DNA of 64,000 bases, taken from contig JAGXGC010000027.1 of NCBI GenBank assembly GCA_024636935.1, positions 1 through 64,000 on the forward strand, given 5' to 3'. The stretch comes from Sideroxydans sp. GTDB taxonomy: Bacteria; Pseudomonadota; Gammaproteobacteria; Burkholderiales; Gallionellaceae. Position numbers and translations under genes: made by a program. Of the stretch, positions 1 to 9,304 are shown in pieces; position 1 is the stretch's first letter; the number at the start of each line of letters is the position of its first letter. The notes under the pieces are model-generated. The model ran no database searches, was not told where the DNA came from, and saw only the letters and a program-made list of their open reading frames with translations.

Positions 1-46
1 GAAATACGCTCTTTGCCAGGTCTATGCCGATACGCGTAATATCCAT
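1..46 (-). CDS. IS110-family transposase, first 15 codons only
   Basis: Reading the minus strand from base 46 gives MDITRIGIDLAKSVF. This matches the start of IS110-family transposases, whose RuvC-like DEDD domain opens with a G-I-D-x-x-K segment, the Asp being the first catalytic acid. A strong ribosome binding site (GGGAGGTG) lies just upstream. The reading frame leaves the window at base 1, so nothing can be said about integrity or the C-terminal Ser-containing domain. The ORF track does not list it because it is too short. Confidence 0.7.
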   Translation of the reverse strand, partial: MDITRIGIDLAKSVF

Positions 47-127
47 TTCACACCTCCCTCTATTGACTGATGGTTTGGAATCTTCAGTCTGGCACATCAC
101 GATGCCGTTTAGGTGGGAGGTGTCCAT
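1..127 (-). mobile_element. IS110-type insertion sequence, left end, cut by window edge
   Basis: The minus strand at the window edge holds the start of an IS110-type transposase gene with about 80 bases of leader. The leader includes TGGACACCTCCCACC, which resembles the terminal sequence of such elements, so the IS end is placed near base 127. Only this end is visible; the rest lies beyond base 1. IS110 elements use a DEDD-type recombinase and a structured bridge RNA encoded in a non-coding end. Whether that RNA lies on this side cannot be told from what is visible. The exact boundary is inferred, not seen. Confidence 0.6.
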
Positions 128-133
128 TCCATT

Positions 134-160
134 GCCCTACGCTGGCTCAATCCGACCAGC
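134..160. repeat. REP-like sequence beside the IS end
   Basis: Between the presumed IS end and the lipoprotein stop codon the minus strand reads GGTCGGATTGAGCCAGCG. This resembles the GTCGGATT-type repetitive extragenic palindromes common downstream of proteobacterial genes. Only one arm is visible. Some IS110 elements are known to insert into REP sequences, which would explain the position. The call rests on resemblance alone. Confidence 0.3.
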
Positions 161-161
161 A

Positions 162-485
162 CTAGTAATCATTACAGCGATAGACTTTACCTGTAACAGA
201 TGTCGAGCCATAACTTACATTACTGGATTGCCACACAACGTTAGTAGCACCAATTTTTTGGGCTTTAACGAGCACCTCTGCTCGGGCACTTTCAACACCT
301 TGAGTAGCAAACACCCCATACCAACCTGATGTACCTATGAGATCATCAAGATACTCGCAAGACTTAACCATCTCATTGGTGGAGGGCTTTACGGCGCTGC
401 CCTTCTTGATTTCTTTGTGTGGTGCAGATGTTGCCGTGCAGCCAACCAAAAAAGTAAGAATTAGCGCTGAAAGTATTTGGGCCAT
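162..485 (-). CDS. DUF4156-like lipoprotein
   Basis: This 107-residue protein has a short N-terminal hydrophobic stretch ending in the lipobox LVGC, so Cys16 is probably lipidated. The remainder has the DUF4156 pattern: a Cys near residue 43, a GWYGVF segment, an Ala-rich helix, the phrase GATNVVW, then a Gly/Ser-rich turn and a final YRC. Such proteins are small periplasmic or outer-membrane lipoproteins of unknown function, distantly like RcsF in their cysteine pattern. It starts 16 bases after aroC on the same strand and may be co-transcribed. Its stop codon lies close to the inferred end of the IS110 element. Confidence 0.65.
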   Translation of the reverse strand: MAQILSALILTFLVGCTATSAPHKEIKKGSAVKPSTNEMVKSCEYLDDLIGTSGWYGVFATQGVESARAEVLVKAQKIGATNVVWQSSNVSYGSTSVTGKVYRCNDY

Positions 486-501
486 ATGCAGTCCTAATAT
501 C

Positions 502-1596
502 CTAACGGATCTTCACCGTCTCACAAACCACATCAGAATTCTGCCCTCTATTACGTAGAGCATGATCCATCAACACCAACGCCACCATCGCCTCCGCGAT
601 CGGCGTAGCGCGAATCCCCACACAAGGATCATGCCGCCCCTCGGTCGAAACCTTCACCGCCTCCCCCGCCTTATTGATCGAGTTACGTTCGATACGGATA
701 CTCGAAGTCGGCTTGATCGCGTAATGCGCGACGATGTCCTGCCCGGTAGTGATACCACCGAGGATGCCGCCCGCATGATTGGAAGCGAAACCGTTAGGCG
801 TGAGTTCATCACCGTGCTCGCTACCCTTCTGCGTAACGCAGGCGAAACCTGCACCGATCTCCACGCCCTTCACCGCATTGATGCCCATCAAGGCATGCGC
901 GATATCGGCGTCGATACGATCGAAGATGGGTTCGCCCCAACCTACCGGCACGTTATGCGCAACGACGGCGAGCTTGGCACCGATGGAATCGCCCGACTTG
1001 CGCAGGTTATCCATATAGTCTTCCAACTGGCCGACATAGCTCGCATCAGCAACGAAGAAGCTATTGCCTTCGGCACGCACGTCGCCCCAAGTCTTGAACG
1101 GCACTTTGATCTCTCCCAACTGATCGAGATAGCCGCGCACTTCCACGCCGTATCTCTCTGCCAGCCATTTTTTAGCGATGGCACCGGCTGCGACACGCGA
1201 AGCCGTCTCGCGTGCGGAAGCACGACCACCACCGCGATAGTCGCGGATGCCATATTTCTGCCAGTAGGTATAGTCGGCATGACCGGGGCGGAAAGTCTCG
1301 GCGATGTCGCCGTAGTCCTTGCTGCGTTGGTCTTCGTTGCGGATGAGCAATGCGATGGGCGTACCGGTGGTCTTGCCTTCGAACACACCGGACAGGATCT
1401 CCACGGTGTCCGATTCACGGCGCTGGGTGACGTGGCGCGAAGTACCGGGCTTGCGACGATCGAGGTCGATCTGGATGTCAGCCTCGCTCAGCTCCATGCC
1501 GGGAGGGCAACCATCTACGATGCAGCCGATGGCCGCACCGTGCGATTCGCCGAAGGAAGTGACTGTGAACAGGGTGCCGAATGTGTTTCCAGACAT
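502..1596 (-). CDS. aroC: Chorismate synthase
   Basis: This enzyme makes chorismate from 5-enolpyruvylshikimate-3-phosphate using reduced FMN, the last step of the shikimate pathway. The start [10 protein letters not shown] at base 1596 gives 364 residues, the usual length. The ORF-track start lies 54 codons upstream and is an artefact of an open frame. The first signature [14 protein letters not shown] is at about residues 15-28, followed by [10 protein letters not shown] and the Arg-rich loop [13 protein letters not shown] that binds phosphate. It is divergent from the TatD-family gene across about 135 bases. Confidence 0.97.
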   Translation of the reverse strand: MSGNTFGTLFTVTSFGESHGAAIGCIVDGCPPGMELSEADIQIDLDRRKPGTSRHVTQRRESDTVEILSGVFEGKTTGTPIALLIRNEDQRSKDYGDIAETFRPGHADYTYWQKYGIRDYRGGGRASARETASRVAAGAIAKKWLAERYGVEVRGYLDQLGEIKVPFKTWGDVRAEGNSFFVADASYVGQLEDYMDNLRKSGDSIGAKLAVVAHNVPVGWGEPIFDRIDADIAHALMGINAVKGVEIGAGFACVTQKGSEHGDELTPNGFASNHAGGILGGITTGQDIVAHYAIKPTSSIRIERNSINKAGEAVKVSTEGRHDPCVGIRATPIAEAMVALVLMDHALRNRGQNSDVVCETVKIR

Positions 1597-1731
1597 GGTG
1601 TTATCTCGCAAAAATAGTGCGCGGAGTTTAACATGGCCGCAGACTGCGAATAACGCGTCATTCCTGCCTGAACGGGGATGTGCACCCGCAACATCGACAC
1701 GCACCACCCTATGCCAGAAGGAAGCCACACG

Positions 1732-2511
1732 ATGACGTTCATCGATACCCACTGCCACCTAGACGCCGAAGAGTTCGGCGACACACAGGCTGACATCGTG
1801 CGTGCCGCGCAGGATGTCGGTGTGAAGCGCATCGTGGTGCCGTCGGTCGCACGCGGCAACTTCGCCATCGTGGGCGAACTATGCGAACGTTTTCCGTCGT
1901 GCTCCCCCGCCTACGGCATCCACCCGATGTATACCGACGATGCGATGCCGGACGACTTGCTGGCGCTGCGCGATCTGCTGCAACAACATCGCCCCGTCGC
2001 CATCGGCGAGATCGGGCTGGATTTCTTCATCGACCATTTCGACCGCGCACGGCAGGAACACTTCTTCGTCGAACAACTCAAGTTGGCGAAAGAGTTCGAC
2101 CTGCCAGTGCTGCTGCACATCCGCCGCGCGCAGGACATCATCCTCAAGCACCTGCGCCAGCAAAAAGTACGCGGCGGTATCGCCCACGCCTTCAACGGCA
2201 GCCGCCAGCAGGCGGATGAATTCATCAAACTAGGATTCAAGCTCGGCTTCGGCGGTGCGATGACTTACAGCCGCGCCACCAAGCTGCGCGACCTCGCAGC
2301 CACCTTGCCATTGGACAGTATCGTGTTGGAGACTGACGCGCCGGACATCCCGCCCGGTTTCCTCGAACGCGGCCACCCCAACAAGCCAGAATACATCGCG
2401 CGCATCGCACAGACGCTGGCCGAGCTGCGCGGCATGAGCATCGAAGAGATTGCGCACATCACGACAGAGAATGTATCTTCCGCGCTCCCCGACCTCCCTG
2501 TGAGCCACTGA
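1732..2511 (+). CDS. TatD-family metal-dependent hydrolase (YjjV/YcfH type)
   Basis: This is a TIM-barrel metal-dependent hydrolase of the TatD family, whose characterised members are DNA exonucleases or deoxyribonucleases. Metal ligands are visible: DTHCHLD at the N-terminus, GEIGLDF, the His in LLHIRRA, HAFNG, and ETDAPDIPP with the last catalytic Asp. Start MTFIDTHCH at base 1732 gives 259 residues and has AAGGAAG 8 bases upstream; MPEGSHT at 1711 is an in-frame alternative. It ends one base before tcdA, so the two are probably translated from one message. Which paralogue it is (TatD, YcfH or YjjV) is not settled. Confidence 0.88.
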   Translation: MTFIDTHCHLDAEEFGDTQADIVRAAQDVGVKRIVVPSVARGNFAIVGELCERFPSCSPAYGIHPMYTDDAMPDDLLALRDLLQQHRPVAIGEIGLDFFIDHFDRARQEHFFVEQLKLAKEFDLPVLLHIRRAQDIILKHLRQQKVRGGIAHAFNGSRQQADEFIKLGFKLGFGGAMTYSRATKLRDLAATLPLDSIVLETDAPDIPPGFLERGHPNKPEYIARIAQTLAELRGMSIEEIAHITTENVSSALPDLPVSH

Positions 2512-2512
2512 C

Positions 2513-3283
2513 ATGCCGCACCGCCATCCACTCGACGACCAGCACGAACGCCGCTTCGGCGGCCTTGACCGCCTTTACGGCGACGGCGCGCGTCTGGCTT
2601 TGCATATGGCGCGCGTCGCCGTCATCGGTGTGGGCGGTGTAGGTTCTTGGGCGGTGGAGGCGCTGGCGCGCAGTGGTATCGGCAATATCACGCTGATCGA
2701 TTTCGATCATGTGGCGGTATCGAATGTGAACCGGCAGATACAGGCGCTGGACAGCACACTGGGTATGGCCAAGACCGAGGCGCTAAAGGTACGCATCGCG
2801 GATATCAATCCCGATTGCCGGGTGACGGTCATCGATGACTTTTTGACTGAAGAGAACATGCAGCAACTGATCGCGCCCGGTGCATTCGATGCGGTGATCG
2901 ATGCCTGCGACGAGGCCAAGGTGAAGGCGGCGCTGATCGTACATGCGCGTTTCAATAAGCTCAAACTCATCGTTTGCGGTGCGGCGGGCGGCAAGCGTGA
3001 TGCACTGAAGATGCGGCGCGACGATCTGGCGCGCACCACGCACGATGCCCTGCTGGCGCGCATCCGCACCATGCTAAAGAAGGATTTCAACATCCATCCG
3101 CGCAGCAACGGAAAGTTCGGTGTGACCTGTATCTATCTGGAAGAACCTTCACAGCGCGGCGCGGCCTGTTCGACTGCCGACCTGAGTTGCTCGGGCTATG
3201 GCTCGGCGGTGACGGTGACGGCCAGCATGGGTTTTGCTGCAGCGAGTTGGTGCATCGACAAGTTGCTAGCCCGCAAAGACTAA
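2513..3283 (+). CDS. tcdA: tRNA threonylcarbamoyladenosine dehydratase
   Basis: This is an E1-like ThiF/MoeB-fold protein of 256 residues. TcdA (CsdL/YgdL) uses ATP to cyclise t6A37 of tRNA to ct6A. The Rossmann nucleotide loop GVGGVGSWAVEALARSG lies at about residues 38-54. It is followed by LIDFDHVAVSNVNRQ, which carries the Asp and Arg that bind ATP, and by DACDEAKVKAAL. The C-terminal part has the Gly/Ser/Met-rich strand of the family. It starts right after the TatD-family gene. Its 3' end overlaps by 4 bases the stop codon of the convergent glycosylase gene, with no terminator between them. Confidence 0.92.
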   Translation: MPHRHPLDDQHERRFGGLDRLYGDGARLALHMARVAVIGVGGVGSWAVEALARSGIGNITLIDFDHVAVSNVNRQIQALDSTLGMAKTEALKVRIADINPDCRVTVIDDFLTEENMQQLIAPGAFDAVIDACDEAKVKAALIVHARFNKLKLIVCGAAGGKRDALKMRRDDLARTTHDALLARIRTMLKKDFNIHPRSNGKFGVTCIYLEEPSQRGAACSTADLSCSGYGSAVTVTASMGFAAASWCIDKLLARKD

Positions 3284-3708
3284 ACTACCTCCCACGCTTC
3301 CACATCTCCCGCTACCGCTTTGAACAAGGGATGCAATGCGGGCTGCCCGAACAACTGCAAGCGCGCCAAAGCATCCGCATCACGCACAGCCAACTTGTTA
3401 CGCAGATGGGCAAGTTCGTATGCCACCTGCCCTTGGGTGACGTCTATCTTCTTGCGAGTGGCCTGTGAACCGATCTTGCTGGCATCGAACTTATAACTGC
3501 GCCGCTCGGCTTCGCGCTGAACTTCACGCAAATATTCAGCGATGGCAGCCAGCGGATCAGGGTGTGCGCGAAAGCGTTGCAGCTGCGGGTGATGGCGATA
3601 ACCCTTGGTCTCGCCGCGCAACACTTTCTGCGCCAGCAAGGTCTCGCGCCATAAGGCGACCAGCCCTTTGGCATCTAAGTGTTGCGGATGGAGTGACCAG
3701 ATTCTCAT
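3280..3708 (-). CDS. Pyrimidine-dimer DNA glycosylase-like protein
   Basis: The 142-residue protein begins MRIWSLHPQHLDAKGLVALW, matching the Pyr_excise family often annotated as pyrimidine dimer DNA glycosylase or endonuclease V. In phage T4 EndoV, Thr2 is the nucleophile; here residue 2 is Arg, so the enzymatic role is by family name only. HPQLQRF and a charged C-terminal helix pair are also typical of the bacterial group. The gene has no good Shine-Dalgarno sequence: its ATG lies about ten bases from the palindromic element 3718-3856, which occupies the place of its promoter. Its 3' end overlaps tcdA. Confidence 0.65.
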   Translation of the reverse strand: MRIWSLHPQHLDAKGLVALWRETLLAQKVLRGETKGYRHHPQLQRFRAHPDPLAAIAEYLREVQREAERRSYKFDASKIGSQATRKKIDVTQGQVAYELAHLRNKLAVRDADALARLQLFGQPALHPLFKAVAGDVEAWEVV

Positions 3709-3717
3709 AATTTATGG

Positions 3718-3856
3718 GGGCTTCTAATAATTCAAAATTCTAAGCAAGACAAGGCGCGAGCAAAAAATCGCGACGCGGCATATGTTTGATATGTAAGGAG
3801 TGATTTTTTGTGAGCAACGCAGTATTGCAACGAAGTTTGGATTATTAGAAGTGCCC
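3718..3856. repeat. MITE-like imperfect palindrome of about 139 bases
   Basis: The whole gap between the glycosylase gene and corA is one large palindrome. The outer arms are CTTCTAATAATTCAAA (3721-3736) and GTTTGGATTATTAGAAG (3835-3851), complementary apart from one mismatch, bounded by GGG and CCC. Inner arms GCGAGCAAAAAATCGC and GTGATTTTTTGTGAGC pair, as do GCATATG and ATATGT near the centre. There is no coding potential. The structure is that of a non-autonomous palindromic repeat (MITE or REP-like). Its right end touches the corA stop codon. No second copy is evident in this window. Confidence 0.7.
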
Positions 3857-4816
3857 TTATCTCAACCAGCCCTTGCGCCAGAAAATGATCAGCGGCACAC
3901 CGACCGTGAGCGCCATCAACAACAGCGCGAAGGGGTAACCCAACTCCCAGTGCAACTCCGGCATGAACTGGAAGTTCATACCGTAGATGGATGCGATCAG
4001 CGTGGGCGGCAGCAAGGCCACGGACACCACCGAGAACAGACGCACGATCTTGTTCTGGTTGATGTTGATGAAGCCGATGACGGCGTCCATCAGGAAGTTG
4101 ATCTTGTCGAATAGAAAGGCAGTGTGACCGTCCAGCGAGTCGATGTCCTGCTGGATCTGGCGCACTTCTTCGATCTGCTCGGAATCCAGTGATTTGGTGC
4201 GCAACAGGAAAGACAGTGCTCGGCGAATATCCATCACGTTGCGACGGATGCGCCCGTTGACGTGCTCGGCATGGGCGATCTCGGCCAGCGCCTCGCGCGC
4301 TTGGGCATCACTCACGGTATCGCTCAACACTCTCTGGCTCACCTGACCCAGATCGGCATACACGCCTTCCAAAGCATCGGCTGAGAATTCAATATCCATT
4401 CCAAACAGATCGATGAGCACATCACGACTGTTCTTTATCGGCCCGGACTCGGATTGCATTCGCAGCCGCAGCAAACGGAAGATAGGTAGGTCTTCTACAT
4501 GAATGCTGATTAGCGTTGCTTCCGCCAGCACGAAAGCAACGGCCACGCTGTGCGCATGGCTTTCAGTACCCAACAGAAAATCGGAACGAAGGTGCAGCCT
4601 GCCATCTTCTTCGTAGAAACGGGCACTGGCTTCGATGTCGCGAAGGTGTTCGGGACTGGGCAGCTTTAATTGGAATGACTGCTCAACATGCGCGACCTCT
4701 TCATCGCTCGCGCCATGCATGTCTATCCAGACTGGCGAAAGCGCAGCCAGATCAGTACCTGCCTCGATGGACAGCCGATCCAGACGACCGTTCTTAAGCG
4801 TGAATGCGTAGAGCAT
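3857..4816 (-). CDS. corA: CorA-family magnesium/divalent metal channel
   Basis: This is an inner-membrane pentameric Mg2+/Co2+ channel of the CorA (2-TM-GxN) family, 319 residues. The N-terminal cytoplasmic alpha/beta domain is followed by a long charged helical region and two C-terminal membrane segments. The diagnostic pore motif YGMNFQFMPEL lies between them, and the protein ends with the typical basic tail FWRKGWLR. GGGAGGAAC just before the ATG is a strong ribosome binding site. The stop codon directly abuts the palindromic repeat, which may therefore act as the 3' end of the transcript. Confidence 0.92.
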   Translation of the reverse strand: MLYAFTLKNGRLDRLSIEAGTDLAALSPVWIDMHGASDEEVAHVEQSFQLKLPSPEHLRDIEASARFYEEDGRLHLRSDFLLGTESHAHSVAVAFVLAEATLISIHVEDLPIFRLLRLRMQSESGPIKNSRDVLIDLFGMDIEFSADALEGVYADLGQVSQRVLSDTVSDAQAREALAEIAHAEHVNGRIRRNVMDIRRALSFLLRTKSLDSEQIEEVRQIQQDIDSLDGHTAFLFDKINFLMDAVIGFININQNKIVRLFSVVSVALLPPTLIASIYGMNFQFMPELHWELGYPFALLLMALTVGVPLIIFWRKGWLR

Positions 4817-4833
4817 GTTCCTCCCACTTAGTG

Positions 4834-5385
4834 TTACCGCATTCTATCCCTGCCCCCAAAACGGCACAGCACTTCGTAACGCGCGCCCTGCGCATCGCTT
4901 AGTGATTGCACCAGCACGAAGTCACGTGTCTGCCAGCGCACGGCAGACATGGACGGCAGCGGCGCATCCGTCCATTGCGCATGACGCAGTAGCGTGACAT
5001 GCGCCTTGTAGGGACGTTCTTCGAAATGGAAGCGGTGCGCTCGCAGAATGCCTTGCAACGACGTCACCAGTTCGGCAAGTTCCGGCGGCGTTTCGTCCGG
5101 TGCTGCATAGACGATGTGATCGTGCCCCCAATAATGGGCAGCATTCAGGGCAAGTGAGAAGGGCTGGAATATTGCCTCCTGTGCGACCAGTTGCAATGCT
5201 TCCAGACGGTGTTCAGCGACCTCCCCGAGGAAGGCCAGCGTGCAATGCAAGGTATCAGTGCGCATCGCCTTGCCACCACATAGTTTGGACAGCGGAGCTT
5301 GCCAACTGACCAGCGCGGCACGCTCCGCGTCATCGGGCCACAGGGCAAAGAACACACGGCAGGTTTTTTCAGGTGCAGGTTCCAT
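4834..5385 (-). CDS. thpR: RNA 2',3'-cyclic phosphodiesterase (2H family)
   Basis: This is a 2H phosphoesterase (LigT/ThpR) that opens 2',3'-cyclic phosphates on RNA and acts reversibly as a 2'-5' RNA ligase in vitro. The two H-x-T/S-x motifs are HCTLAFLG and HVTLLRH, spaced as in the family. Start MEPAPEKTCRVFFALWP at 5385 gives 183 residues. The ORF-track start adds 17 residues, MYGRTRPRR..., with no family resemblance. It lies 17 bases upstream of corA on the same strand and is divergent from the oxidoreductase gene. Confidence 0.88.
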   Translation of the reverse strand: MEPAPEKTCRVFFALWPDDAERAALVSWQAPLSKLCGGKAMRTDTLHCTLAFLGEVAEHRLEALQLVAQEAIFQPFSLALNAAHYWGHDHIVYAAPDETPPELAELVTSLQGILRAHRFHFEERPYKAHVTLLRHAQWTDAPLPSMSAVRWQTRDFVLVQSLSDAQGARYEVLCRFGGRDRMR

Positions 5386-5474
5386 GCGACAGATGCTAAC
5401 GCCATATGCGCGTCGGGGTCGAGTACGGCCGTACATTCGGGTAGAATGCGCGGCTTGTAACTGGGGCGACCTGC

Positions 5475-8400
5475 ATGAACGCGCGTTTACGTGAAATACC
5501 CTACAACTACACCTCCTTCTCCGACCGTGAGATAGTGCTGCGCCTGCTCGGCAGCGAAGCCTGGGAGATCATCAACACCCTGCGTGCGGAACGCCGCACC
5601 GGACGCTCTGCACAGATGCTGTACGAAGTGCTGGGCGACATCTGGGTACTGACACGCAATCCCTATCTCGAAGACGACCTGCTCTCCAACCGCAAGCGCC
5701 GCAAGGCTTTGATCGGCGCACTGCATCACCGCCTGAATGCCATCGAAGCACGTCGCCAAGACAACGAGGTAGTCAAGCGCCTGCTGGAACTCACCTCTGC
5801 TGCGGTGCAAAGCTTCGCCGACGATTTCGAAACCACACTGAAACTACGCAAGCGTAGCCTGCGTGCGCTTGCGCGCATCACCCGTCGCGACAACATCCAG
5901 TTCGATGGTCTGAGCCGCGTTTCACATGTGACCGATGCCACCGACTGGCGCGTGGAATATCCGTTCGTGGTGCTGACACCTGACAATGAAGACGAGGTCG
6001 CGCCGCTGGTGCGTGCTTGTATCGAACTCGGCCTGACCATCATCCCGCGTGGAGGTGGCACCGGCTACACCGGCGGCGCTGTGCCACTGGATAAATATTC
6101 CGTAGTGATCAACACCGAAAAGCTGGATGCGATCTCGGCGGTGGAACCTATGGTGCTGCCCAGCCATGACGAACCCTACGCCACCATCCATTGCGGCGCG
6201 GGCGTGGTGACACGTCGCGTGATGGAAGCGGCCGAAGCCTCTGATCTGGTGTTCGCGGTCGACCCGACCTCGGCCGATGCTTCCTGCATCGGCGGCAACG
6301 TGGCCATGAACGCGGGCGGCAAGAAAGCTGTGCTGTGGGGTACTGCACTGGACAATCTGGTGTCGTGGAAGATGGTCGCACCGGATGGACGCTGGATGCT
6401 GGTCGAGCGCATGGATCACAACTTCGGCAAGATCCATGACGCCGAACACGCGACCTTCCGCATCAGCCGCTATGACCGCCACGACAAGCCGATGTCTGGC
6501 CAGCCGGTGACCCTGAGCATCCCGGGTAGCGCCTTCCGTAAGACTGGGCTGGGCAAGGACGTGACCGACAAGTTCCTGTCCGGTCTGCCCGGCATCCAGA
6601 AGGAAGGCTGCGACGGCATCATCACCTCGGCGCGCTTCGTATTGCACCGTGCGCCAGAACACACACGTACCGTGTGCCTGGAATTCTTCGGTCAGGTGCG
6701 CGAGGCCGTGCCTGCCATCGTCGAGATCACCACCCTACTCGACAATCGTGCCGGCAAGGAAGTATTGCTGGCAGGATTGGAGCATCTGGACGAACGCTAT
6801 CTGAAGGCCGTTGGCTACGCCACCAAATCCAAACGCGGTGCACGACCGAAGATGGTGTTGATCGCCGACGTGGTGAGCGACAACGAAGCGGCCGTCGGCG
6901 CGATGGCTTCGGAGATCGTGCGCATCGCCAATCTGCGCCACGGTGAGGGTTTCATCGCGGTATCGAGCGAAGCGCGCAAGAAGTTCTGGCTAGACCGCGC
7001 ACGTACCGCAGCCATCGCCAAACACACCAACGCGTTCAAGATCAACGAGGATGTGGTGATCCCGCTGCCACGCATGGGTGACTATTGCGACGGCGTGGAG
7101 CGCATCAACATCGAATTGTCGTTGAAGAACAAGCTCAAGCTGCTGGATGCGCTGGATGAGTTCTTTACAGGCGAACTGCCGCTGCATTATCAGGACGACG
7201 CGCAACTGGGCGACGCCGAGTTGCTGGGGGAACGTCCGCAGGCGGCGCATAAATTATTGACGGATATCCGCAATCGCTGGAACTGGCTGCTGAAAAATCT
7301 GGATGCGCCGCTGAGCGACTGCCCGTTCGCACCGGAAGATAAGCAGGACGCCGTCACTGTGTTTGACGCGATACAACGCCACCTGCTGCGCGCCTCGTGG
7401 AAGCGAGAGCTGCGTGAGCCGCTACGCCACATCTTCAGTGGCGGAACCTACCAGCTCATCTTGGAGCAGTGCCAAGCCATCCATCAGCAAGTATTGAAGA
7501 GCCGCGTGTTCGTGGCGCTGCACATGCATGCGGGCGATGGCAACGTACACACCAACATCCCGGTCAACTCCGACGACTACGCCATGCTGCAACAGGCGAA
7601 CGGCGCGGTGGATCGCATCATGCGATTGGCGAAAGACCTGGGCGGCGTGATCTCTGGCGAGCATGGCATCGGCATCACCAAGTTCGACTTCCTTGAAGAC
7701 AAGGAGATCGCACCGTTCATCGCCTACAAGCACAAAGTCGATCCAGATGGACGTTTCAACCGCGGCAAGTTGATGCCGGGCAGCAATCTGGAACGCGCCT
7801 ACACGCCCAGCTTTAACTTGATGGAACTGGAGAGCCTGATCCTCGAAAAGAGCGAGCTGGGCGACATCTCCGATTCGATCAAGGACTGTCTGCGTTGCGG
7901 CAAGTGCAAGCCGGTGTGCTCCACGCACGTGCCGCGCGCCAACCTGCTCTATTCACCTCGCAACAAGATCCTCGCCACCTCGTTGCTGATCGAAGCCTTC
8001 TTGTACGAAGAGCAGACGCGGCGCGGTGTCTCGATCCGCCACTTCGATGAGTTCAACGATGTTGCCGACCACTGCACTGTGTGTCATCGCTGCGAGAAGC
8101 CTTGCCCGGTGGATATCGATTTCGGCGACGTATCGGTTTCGATGCGCAATTTCCTGCGCAAGCAGGGGCAGAAGAAATTCAATCTGGTCACTTCGACTTC
8201 GATGCTGTTCCTCAATGCCACCGATCCAGCCACCATCAAGATGGTGCGCAAGGTGATGATTGAGTGGGCGTATAAGGGACAACGTTTGGCACACCGCCTG
8301 GCGAAACAGTTCGGCCTGCTCCACGGACAGACCCTGCATCCGCCGGCAACCGTGGGCAAGCCACCACTCAAGGCGCAGGTGATCCACTTCATCAACAAAC

Positions 8401-9293
8401 CCATGCCGGGTGGCCTGCCGAAAAAGACGGCGCGCGCGCTGCTGGACATCGAAGACGACACCATCGTGCCGGTGATCCGCGATGCACGCCGCACAACAGA
8501 AGACTCGGAAGCAGTGTTCTATTTCCCCGGCTGCGGCTCCGAGCGTCTGTTCTCGCAGGTGGGACTGGCGACGCAAGCCATGCTCTACAATCTGGGCACG
8601 GTCACAGTACTGCCGCCGGGTTATCTGTGCTGCGGTTATCCGCAGACAGCTTCGGGCAATGCCGACAAGGGCAACCAGATCACCACCGATAATCGCGTGC
8701 TGTTCCATCGCGTGGCGAACACGCTGAACTATCTGGATATCAAAACGGTGATCGTGTCCTGCGGCACGTGCATGGATCAGTTGCTGCAATATCAGTTCGA
8801 CAAGATATTCCCCGGCTGCCGCTTGCTTGACATCCACGAGTACCTGCTTGAAAAAGGTGTGAAGCTGGACCAGGCGACCGGCGTGCGTTACATGTATCAC
8901 GAGCCTTGCCACACGCCGATGAAGACGCACAAATCTCTGGACGTGGTAAAGACGCTGATGGCGACCGACGTGCCATTGAATGACCGTTGCTGTGGCGAGG
9001 CCGGTTCATTCGGTGTATCGCAACCACACATCGCAACGCAGGTGCGCTTCCGTAAAGAAGAAGAATTGCGCAAAGGCAGCGACGCTTTGCGTGCCGATGG
9101 TTACGAGGGCGAAGTGAAGATACTGACCTCCTGCCCTGCCTGCCAGCAAGGGCTCTCGCGCTATACTGATGACGTGAACGCAGATGCCGACTACATCGTG
9201 GTTGAGATGGCTAAGCACCTGCTGGGCGAGAACTGGCAGGCGGAATATGTGATGTTGGCCAACGAAGGCGGCATCGAGCGCGTGTTGCTATAG
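5475..9293 (+). CDS. Large FAD-linked and Fe-S oxidoreductase (DUF3683, GlcD/LldE-like)
   Basis: This 1272-residue fusion oxidoreductase has an N-terminal DUF3683 region (about 1-180) and an FAD-binding PCMH domain with [15 protein letters not shown]. An FAD-oxidase C-terminal domain includes [15 protein letters not shown] and [10 protein letters not shown] ferredoxin-like part has two cysteine clusters, [11 protein letters not shown] and [14 protein letters not shown]. Two CCG-type cysteine domains (FPGCGSER with CCGYPQ, then [10 protein letters not shown] with RCCGEAG) close the protein. The layout resembles D-lactate or glycolate dehydrogenase subunits joined in one chain, probably a membrane-associated 2-hydroxyacid dehydrogenase passing electrons to quinone. 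The substrate is not shown by sequence. The 539-residue unknown gene follows after 11 bases. Confidence 0.85.
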   Translation: MNARLREIPYNYTSFSDREIVLRLLGSEAWEIINTLRAERRTGRSAQMLYEVLGDIWVLTRNPYLEDDLLSNRKRRKALIGALHHRLNAIEARRQDNEVVKRLLELTSAAVQSFADDFETTLKLRKRSLRALARITRRDNIQFDGLSRVSHVTDATDWRVEYPFVVLTPDNEDEVAPLVRACIELGLTIIPRGGGTGYTGGAVPLDKYSVVINTEKLDAISAVEPMVLPSHDEPYATIHCGAGVVTRRVMEAAEASDLVFAVDPTSADASCIGGNVAMNAGGKKAVLWGTALDNLVSWKMVAPDGRWMLVERMDHNFGKIHDAEHATFRISRYDRHDKPMSGQPVTLSIPGSAFRKTGLGKDVTDKFLSGLPGIQKEGCDGIITSARFVLHRAPEHTRTVCLEFFGQVREAVPAIVEITTLLDNRAGKEVLLAGLEHLDERYLKAVGYATKSKRGARPKMVLIADVVSDNEAAVGAMASEIVRIANLRHGEGFIAVSSEARKKFWLDRARTAAIAKHTNAFKINEDVVIPLPRMGDYCDGVERINIELSLKNKLKLLDALDEFFTGELPLHYQDDAQLGDAELLGERPQAAHKLLTDIRNRWNWLLKNLDAPLSDCPFAPEDKQDAVTVFDAIQRHLLRASWKRELREPLRHIFSGGTYQLILEQCQAIHQQVLKSRVFVALHMHAGDGNVHTNIPVNSDDYAMLQQANGAVDRIMRLAKDLGGVISGEHGIGITKFDFLEDKEIAPFIAYKHKVDPDGRFNRGKLMPGSNLERAYTPSFNLMELESLILEKSELGDISDSIKDCLRCGKCKPVCSTHVPRANLLYSPRNKILATSLLIEAFLYEEQTRRGVSIRHFDEFNDVADHCTVCHRCEKPCPVDIDFGDVSVSMRNFLRKQGQKKFNLVTSTSMLFLNATDPATIKMVRKVMIEWAYKGQRLAHRLAKQFGLLHGQTLHPPATVGKPPLKAQVIHFINKPMPGGLPKKTARALLDIEDDTIVPVIRDARRTTEDSEAVFYFPGCGSERLFSQVGLATQAMLYNLGTVTVLPPGYLCCGYPQTASGNADKGNQITTDNRVLFHRVANTLNYLDIKTVIVSCGTCMDQLLQYQFDKIFPGCRLLDIHEYLLEKGVKLDQATGVRYMYHEPCHTPMKTHKSLDVVKTLMATDVPLNDRCCGEAGSFGVSQPHIATQVRFRKEEELRKGSDALRADGYEGEVKILTSCPACQQGLSRYTDDVNADADYIVVEMAKHLLGENWQAEYVMLANEGGIERVLL

Positions 9294-9304
9294 AAAGGGT
9301 AAGC

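Noticed and set aside
562-1617. A 351-codon ORF opposite aroC
   Set aside because: It is the antisense shadow of a clear aroC frame and has no recognisable motif.
7953-8930. A 325-codon minus ORF inside the oxidoreductase gene
   Set aside because: It is antisense to conserved Fe-S and CCG domains and its composition is that of a frame shadow.
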